Shown: positions 58,923 through 64,000 of the stretch, piece by piece
How the letters are laid out: every line of letters starts with the position of its first letter
Position numbering within the stretch: position 1 is the first letter of the stretch
NCBI GenBank assembly: GCA_963795795.1
Contig: CAWCJS010000007.1
Span: 1 to 64,000 of the forward strand
DNA: 64,000 bases
From: Palsa-504 sp963795795
Lineage (GTDB): Bacteria; Actinomycetota; Actinomycetes; Streptosporangiales; Streptosporangiaceae
Direction of reading: 5' to 3'
Program-made: the position numbers and the translations under genes
The notes under the pieces: model-generated
Seen by the model: only the letters and a program-made list of their open reading frames with translations
What the model was told of the DNA's origin: nothing
Databases searched by the model: none

Positions 58923-60465
58923 TCAGCGCCGAAGCGCGGCCGCCCAGTCGGTCTCGTCTCGCAACTGCCGTTTCAGCAGCTTGCCGCCGGGATTGCGCGG
59001 CAGCGGCGCCGCGCTGACGGCCAGGTACTGCGGGATCTTGAAATCGGCGAGATGAGCGCCGAGGTAGTCGAACACGGCGGCCGCGTCGAACTCTACGCCA
59101 GGCGCCGGCACGATCACGGCACCGACCTTCTCGCCCATCATCTCGTCGGGCACGCCGAGCACCGCCGCGTCGAAGACGCCGGGCGCTCCCGCGAGGGCGT
59201 TCTCGACCTCGACGCAGTACACGTTCTCGCCGCCGCGGTTGATCATGTCCTTGATCCGGTCCACCAGGTAGACCAGGCCTTCGTCGTCGATCCGGGCCAG
59301 GTCGCCCGTGTGCAACCAGCCGTCGCGGAACGCCGCGGCCGTGGCCTCCGGCTTGTTCCAGTAGCCCGACACGACGTTAGGCCCGCGGACCAGCAGCTCG
59401 CCGGTACCGTCGGGCCGCACATCATCGAGGCGGACGTCGCACACCGGGGCCGGGAAACCCACAGAGTCGGCGTGGGCGACAAACTCATGCGGAAGGAACG
59501 TCGCGACGCTGGAGGTCTCCGTCAGGCCGAACCCGTTGCCCAGCCTGGCCTGCGGGAAGGCCTTCCCGAGCCGGGCGACCAGTTCGGGCGCGATCGGCGC
59601 CCCGCCGTAGGAGACCGAGCGCACGGCGGAAATATCAATACTGCCGAACGCCGGCTGGCTGATCGCCAGCCAGTAGATCGCGGGCACCGTGATCATCGTG
59701 TCGATCCGCTCGTCCTCGATGGCGTGCAGGAAGACGCCGATGTCGATGGCGGGCATGATCACCGCCGTGCCGCCGACGTACATCGCGACCAGCAGCTGGC
59801 TGTTGCAGCCGGTCACGTGGAACAGCGGGACCGAGATCAGCGTGCGCAGCTGGTCTTGGTATCGCGTAGAGCCCGCGGCGGCAGTTCTCGACGTTGGCCA
59901 GGAAGTTCCCGTGACTGGTGACCGCGCCTTTGGGGAAGCCGGTCGTGCCGCTGGTGTAGAAGATCGCGGCCGGGTCGGCCTGGTCCTGATCTTCGACCAC
60001 CAGGGGCTCGCCGTCCGGCAGCGCGTCGCCCGGCAGGAAGACGTAGCGTGCGCCGGAGTCGGTGATGACGTAGTCGGCTTCGGCGTCGGTGAAGCGGGTG
60101 TTGACCGGGACGACGACCGCATCGGCCAGCAGGCCGCCGAAGAAGGCCAGCACCCAGTCGATGCCGTTGCCCAGGCGGATCGCTACCCGGTCGCCGCGCC
60201 CGACGCCGAGGGCGCGCAGGCCGCCCGCCACCCGGGCCGCCCGGTCCCACAGCTCACGGTAGCTCAGGCGCGGGCCGCCGCCGGTCTCCGCGACGGCCTC
60301 GGCGCTGCCCCGCCGCTCGACGCTCGCGCGCAGCATGTGGACCAGGTTGGCGGGCAGGACGTCGTAGCGCTTGACGCCATCGGGCCCGCGCGTGACCCCG
60401 GTCAGGTCGAAGATGCCGCCGAGGCTGCTGCGGTCGGGGAAGTCGGCACCGGGCGGGCTGCTCAT
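58923..60465 (-). pseudogene. acyl-CoA synthetase (AMP-binding), single frameshift
   Basis: About 514 residues across two frames. The first frame from ATG 60465 carries LSYRELWDRAARVAGGLRALGVGRGDRVAI and the AMP signature FYTSGTTGFPKGAVTSHGN. A one-base shift near 59860 leads into PLFHVTGCNSQLLVAMYVGG, then GFGLTETSS, GWLHTGDLARIDDEGLVYLVDRIKD and the C-terminal Lys in NPGGKLLKRQL. Activates fatty or aromatic acids as CoA thioesters. Apart from the shift it is intact, so sequencing error or recent loss are both possible. Confidence 0.85.
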
Positions 60466-60589
60466 GCCGCGCCGCCCCGGGCGGGCGTGAAGTAGCGCAC
60501 ACGGCAGCTTCTCAAGGGCCCCTGGCCATGTCAACGGTCGGCGAGCGCTTGCCGATGAAGCATATAGTCTATAAAACTAGTAGGTATTA

Positions 60590-61072
60590 TCAGATTAACG
60601 AGAAGGGGTGCCGGATCACCGGGTCCTTGACCCCGGTCTGGGCGTCACCGGGGAGCACCACCACCCGGTGGCGGGCGTCGAACCGGGACGGGTGACTGGC
60701 CTGGAGCATCTCGACCCGCCAGTGCTTCGTGCCGGGAGTGGCGCAGCTCAGGTACAGCCGCCAGCGGCCGGCCGGATCGCGGACCAGGGCGGGCCGTTCG
60801 AGCGAATCGGCGGCGAACTGGGCTCGGGTGATGGTGAGCACCGTCTCGAACCGGACGCCATCGGCTGACCGCGCCACCTGCACCGCGTAGCCGCGCCCCG
60901 CCCCGACCGGGCGCCGCAACCGGTAGGCCAGGTAGATCCCGTCATCCCCCACCGCCGCGCTCGGCGCGCCTGCCCAGTGACCGGGGCCCGCCCCGGGCGG
61001 CGCGACCGCAACCTGCGAGTGATCAGGGCGCGGTAGCAGCCAGCCCGGCCAGCCCAGCGGAGATCTGCTCAT
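60590..61072 (-). pseudogene. truncated glycosidase-like beta-propeller protein
   Basis: 160 residues: ATG 61072, WLLPRPDHSQVAVAPPGA, AYRLRRPVGAGRGYAVQVARS, ERPALVRDPAGRWRLYLSCA, and HWRVEMLQAS. This pattern belongs to an uncharacterised protein resembling five-bladed-propeller glycosidases, whose full length is about twice this. It stops after VKDPVI, where the family continues; the break lies in the AT-rich strip at 60545-60600, which also holds the acyl-CoA synthetase promoter region. Confidence 0.6.
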
Positions 61073-61326
61073 ATCAAGACGATAGGAGTCTCGGCGTCGG
61101 TAGGCATGTGCCCATAATATCCATTATTCCGATCTTAATGACCGACTATGGTCGCGAACCCAAGTCCAAGCCCGCCCGGTTCAGGCCCGGGCCCACGCCG
61201 AAGAGAGCCGGGGGGCGGATCTGGCTGTCATGCCGCCAGGGGTCGGCGACAGTTCCTCCCCAAGGCCTGACGAGCGGGATAGCCGACCGTACCGGACCCG
61301 GTAACGGACGGCCGTCTGACCAAAGT

Positions 61327-61370
61327 TCGTTCGGCATTATTGAAGATCTTTTTTCCCGAACGACGGTGGT
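61327..61370. repeat. copy 3 of dispersed palindromic intergenic element
   Basis: TCGTTCGG (61327-61334) and CCGAACGA (61356-61363) are inverted arms around an AT-rich loop with a T run. Its minus-strand core ACCACCGTCGTTCGG (61356-61370) matches those at 12.5 and 42.4 kb. It begins 2 bp after the stop of the Cys-rich gene and could terminate it. Upstream to 61073 there is otherwise unassigned sequence of about 250 bp. Confidence 0.65.
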
Positions 61371-61371
61371 A

Positions 61372-61647
61372 TCACCGACGAACGTTGGTCCAGCGCTCGG
61401 TGCAGGACTTGGCGTCCTTGCAGTACCAGCGGACATCGGAGCACGCTTCGCCGCCGTCGGGGACCAGCAGGCCGAGCGGAAGCGCGATGCCGCACAGAGA
61501 GCACTGAGATACGTCCAGCGCACGCCGGTGGGCATCGGGCGGCACGAGCGCCAGAGTGTTCGGCGGATCCGGGAGAGGACTCAACGGAAGCGCTTCTGGT
61601 TCCATGACCGGGACAACCGTCATGAATGATGGGGCAGGTGAGGCCAT
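61372..61647 (-). CDS. small Cys-rich protein
   Basis: A 91-residue protein of no known family. ATG 61647 is chosen because GGAGG precedes it; a longer frame adds unlikely sequence. The N-terminal half is Pro-rich. The second half has Cys49 and Cys52 (CSLC), Cys69, Cys76 and Cys82 (WYCKDAKSCTERW), which could bind zinc or an iron-sulfur cluster. I recall similar short proteins in Streptosporangiales. A DNA-binding or redox role is possible. Confidence 0.7.
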   Translation of the reverse strand: MASPAPSFMTVVPVMEPEALPLSPLPDPPNTLALVPPDAHRRALDVSQCSLCGIALPLGLLVPDGGEACSDVRWYCKDAKSCTERWTNVRR

Positions 61648-61740
61648 GATTCCTCCAGGGCAGGAACAGCAGTCGCCGTACCACCCCAGCCGTGTTGCCT
61701 GCAGCAGCTGGGACGGCCCCCTCGCGACGTCAAACGGCAA

Positions 61741-61850
61741 GCTCGCTCATACCCAAGCCCGCTAATGGGTACGCAACGCTCGCTCATACCAAGCCTGCGC
61801 ATCCAAGGTAGCGACCTAGGTGACGACGATTCAAGGCCAAGCTTTGAATC
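61741..61850. repeat. short direct repeat and hairpin between genes
   Basis: GCTCGCTCATACC-type sequence recurs at 61741-61762 and 61778-61798. A perfect 7-bp inverted pair GATTCAA/TTGAATC lies at 61828-61834 and 61844-61850, 40 bp after the 3' end of the monooxygenase gene (minus strand). The hairpin has no T run, so it is only a weak terminator candidate. Confidence 0.4.
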
Positions 61851-61889
61851 CGTTAGTTCCCGCAGGTAGACGGGACGGTGAAGCAGAGG

Positions 61890-63686
61890 TCACGTACGGG
61901 TGAACTCTAGGCCCGCGAACTCCCCGGATTGGCGCCACTGCTCGATGTAGCGGAAGTACGCCGGGGCGCCCTGGTGGTACCCGCCGCCCAGCGGGAACTG
62001 CGTTCCGTCGAACTGGCCCTCGTTGTTGTAGTAGCCGGGGGTGCAGTCGGCCAGGAACGAGCTCATGACCGGGTTGGGCCTGACCTGCTCCATCCAGTCG
62101 TCCTCCGCCTGCTTCGTGACCTCCACCACGTCGTAACCGTGCTCGGCCATGTGGGAGACGATGGCCGCGACGGTCTTGGCCGAGTCGGTCAGGTTGTGCG
62201 GGACGTTGGCCACGACGTTGCCGCCCTGCCACAGCTGGACCTGGAAGGCGTTGGGGAACCCGTGCACGTGAACGCCGTGCATGCTGCGCATGCCGTCGGA
62301 CCAGGCATCCGACAGCGTCGCCCCGTCGCGGCCGGTCAGGTCGAACCCGTACCGCCTGGTCGTCTCGGTGCCGACCTCGAAGCCGGACGCATAGATGAGG
62401 CAGTCCACGGGGTACTCGACCCCGGCTACGACGACGCCTTTGGGGGTAATCCGCTCAACCCCCCGGCCATCGGTATCCACCAGGTGCACCGTCGGCAGGT
62501 TGTAGGCGGACAGGTACTCGTCGTGGAAGCAGGGCCGCTTGCACAGCTGGCGGTACCAGGCCTTGAGCCGCTGCGCGGTCTGGTCATCCGCCACGATCTC
62601 GTCCACCCGGGCCCGGATCTCGCTCATCTTCTCGAAGTCGGCGATCTCGAAGTCGTCGAGCAGTTCCTGGAAGCCCGCCGGGGTCGGGCGAGGCGCGGTC
62701 AGGCGGCCGCGCATCCGCTTGGCCAGGTCGGTCCACCCGTCGTTGACCAGGTCCTCCTCCGGGAACTCGACTACGGCCATGTTGGCGACGAAGTTCTCCA
62801 GCCAGCGTTCCTGCCAGCCCGGCTGCGCGACGCGGGCGAACCACCCGGGGTCGATCGGCCGGTTGTCCCTGACGTCTACCGACGACGGCGTCCGCTGGAA
62901 GACGAAGAGCTCCCCGCACGCGAGCGCCAGGTGCGGGACGCACTGGATCGAGGTCGCGCCCGTCCCGATGATGGCCACCCGCTTATCGGCCAGGCGGTCC
63001 ATCGGCGCCCCGTCCGGGTCACCGCCGGTGTAGGCGTAGTCCCAGCGGCTGGTGTGGAAGGCGTGACCCTCGAAGGTCTCCAGGCCGGGGATGCCCGGGA
63101 GCTTCGCGACGTGCAGCGGTCCCGTCCCGATGCCCACGAACTGGGCGGTGAACTCGTCGCCCCGGTTCGTCCGCACGATCCAGCGGCCTCTGGGTGCCTC
63201 CCATTCAAGCCCGGTGACCTCGGTGTGGAACAGGACGTCGTCGTACAGGCCGAACTGCCTGGCGATCCGGTCGCAGTGCGCGCGGATCTCCGGGGCGTGC
63301 GCGTACCGCTCGGACGGCATGTGGCCGGTCTCCTCGAGCAGCGGCATGTAGATCATCGCGGAGGTGTCGCACTGCGCGCCCGGGTAGCGGTTCCAGTACC
63401 AGGTGCCGCCGAAGCCGCCGCCCTTCTCGACGATCCGCACGTCCTGGACGCCGGCCTCCTTGAGCCTGGCCCCGGTCACCAGCCCGGCGAAGCCGCCGCC
63501 GACGAAGGCGAACGTCACGTGGTCGCGCTTGGGCGGGCGCTCCGTCCGCGGGGTGTAGGGATCATCGATCAGGTGGCGGAACTGGCCCGTGAACTGCAAG
63601 TACTGATCGTTGCCGTCAGGCCGGAGCCGCTTGCCCCGTTCTTCCGCGTACCTTCTGCGCAGCGCGGCGTGTTCGGCTTCGATCAT
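61890..63686 (-). CDS. Baeyer-Villiger-type flavin monooxygenase
   Basis: 598 residues. The FAD site is FAFVGGGFAGLVTGARLKEAG and the NADPH site VAIIGTGATSIQCVPHLA. Between them lies the Baeyer-Villiger fingerprint FEGHAFHTSRWDY (FxGxxxHxxxW), and GGTWYWNRYPGAQCDT is typical of ketone monooxygenases. Converts ketones to esters or lactones with O2 and NADPH. The dienelactone hydrolase and acyl-CoA synthetase nearby could act on its products, but they are separate units. ATG 63686 follows a GGAAGGAG site. Confidence 0.93.
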   Translation of the reverse strand: MIEAEHAALRRRYAEERGKRLRPDGNDQYLQFTGQFRHLIDDPYTPRTERPPKRDHVTFAFVGGGFAGLVTGARLKEAGVQDVRIVEKGGGFGGTWYWNRYPGAQCDTSAMIYMPLLEETGHMPSERYAHAPEIRAHCDRIARQFGLYDDVLFHTEVTGLEWEAPRGRWIVRTNRGDEFTAQFVGIGTGPLHVAKLPGIPGLETFEGHAFHTSRWDYAYTGGDPDGAPMDRLADKRVAIIGTGATSIQCVPHLALACGELFVFQRTPSSVDVRDNRPIDPGWFARVAQPGWQERWLENFVANMAVVEFPEEDLVNDGWTDLAKRMRGRLTAPRPTPAGFQELLDDFEIADFEKMSEIRARVDEIVADDQTAQRLKAWYRQLCKRPCFHDEYLSAYNLPTVHLVDTDGRGVERITPKGVVVAGVEYPVDCLIYASGFEVGTETTRRYGFDLTGRDGATLSDAWSDGMRSMHGVHVHGFPNAFQVQLWQGGNVVANVPHNLTDSAKTVAAIVSHMAEHGYDVVEVTKQAEDDWMEQVRPNPVMSSFLADCTPGYYNNEGQFDGTQFPLGGGYHQGAPAYFRYIEQWRQSGEFAGLEFTRT

Positions 63687-63841
63687 GGCTACTCCTTCCG
63701 GGACTACCGCCAGTCACTCACGGCTTCGAATGGAGCGTCAAGGGCTCTGTACGGCCCGGGAGCAGGGCCGCGACCGGTCCGTCCGCGAGCTGGTAGCGGA
63801 TGACCCGACCGTCCCGCAGGGAGCAGGTGCACGGTCCAAAA

Positions 63842-64000
63842 CTATCGGCCTTCGAGCTCACCCTCGGTGTCCAGGTAGGCCTGCCGCAGCGCGGCCAGCG
63901 TCTCGGGATCGGGGGCGTCCCAGAGCTTGCGGTCGGCCGCCTCGAGCAGCCGCTCGGTGATGCCGTGGAGGGCCCACGGGTTGGACCGGCCGAAGAACTC
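63842..64000 (-). CDS. cobN: cobaltochelatase subunit CobN, C-terminal end (partial)
   Basis: The minus strand enters with EFFGRSNPWALHGITERLLE and ends with TLAALRQAYLDTEGELEGR and TAG at 63842-63844. This is the conserved C-terminal end of CobN/BchH-type chelatases (FFGRSNPWALHxITERLLEA). The gene continues beyond the window. CobN inserts cobalt into hydrogenobyrinate diamide in aerobic B12 synthesis. Only 52 residues are present. Confidence 0.9.
   Translation of the reverse strand, partial: EFFGRSNPWALHGITERLLEAADRKLWDAPDPETLAALRQAYLDTEGELEGR

Overview
The window is a high-GC actinobacterial chromosome segment. GTG and TTG starts are common, genes are closely packed, and long spurious antisense frames are everywhere. 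The set of galU, a gephyrin-like molybdotransferase (glp), rimJ and the divisome gene sepX/glpR, plus SAV2177-type methyltransferase, SARP/LAL-like ATPases and nSTAND-WD40 proteins, points to a filamentous actinomycete, probably Streptosporangiales or a relative. That taxonomic placement is inference. No rRNA, integrase, transposase or CRISPR array was seen. Two tRNA genes are present: Arg(CCT) on the minus strand and Ala(CGC) on the plus strand.

Layout. 0.2-2.2 kb: MarR regulator divergent from a YceI protein, then a RibD/DHFR-like reductase. 2.7-7.6 kb: tRNA-Arg, then a sulfur-handling block (DUF4395 membrane protein, thiosulfate sulfurtransferase, beta-carbonic anhydrase, convergent MBL-rhodanese fusion, divergent FAD/NAD(P)-binding protein). 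AT-rich palindromes lie at the two promoters of this block. 7.6-10.1 kb: MBL hydrolase, MTA phosphorylase, FmdB zinc ribbon, 5-formyl-THF cyclo-ligase. 10.2-16.3 kb: galU, glp (broken), an unknown membrane protein, moaC, mogA, rimJ, sepX/glpR. This couples molybdenum-cofactor synthesis to a cell-division module. 16.3-19.3 kb: cytochrome P450 and a secreted phosphoesterase. 19.4-28.2 kb: tRNA-Ala, methyltransferase, a regulator ATPase that has lost its HTH, an amidohydrolase remnant, two SDRs and a divergent pair of short CDF-like transporters. 28.3-33.1 kb: a three-subunit molybdenum hydroxylase (M-S-L order) and an HSL-type hydrolase. 33.1-39 kb: LAL-type LuxR regulator, MFS stub, two SnoaL-like proteins and an HD-GYP/LuxR fusion. 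39-48.3 kb: PadR operon with signal peptidase I and MFS, a haloacetate dehalogenase-like hydrolase, an OafA-type acyltransferase, and APC and MFS transporters. 48.3-53.6 kb: gene remnants, DUF1801, EamA/LysR divergent pair, VOC protein, DUF2975 with its HTH partner, and a GNAT enzyme. 53.6-58.1 kb: a very large nSTAND NTPase gene with fourteen WD40 repeats, shredded by about fifteen single-base frameshifts. 58.1-64 kb: dienelactone hydrolase, frameshifted acyl-CoA synthetase, a truncated glycosidase-like gene, a Cys-rich small protein, a Baeyer-Villiger-type monooxygenase, and the 3' end of cobN at the right edge.

Several otherwise well-conserved genes carry single-base frameshifts (fmdB, glp, GNAT, acyl-CoA synthetase, nSTAND). 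Either the assembly has residual indels or this is a lineage with recent decay; sequence alone does not decide. The most interesting observations are the shredded nSTAND/14-WD40 locus, the sulfur block with a possible COS-hydrolase role for its carbonic anhydrase, a TATCGTTA half-site shared by two distant promoters, the interrupted glp in a Glp/GlpR locus, and a dispersed intergenic element with an ACCACCGyCGTTCGG core.
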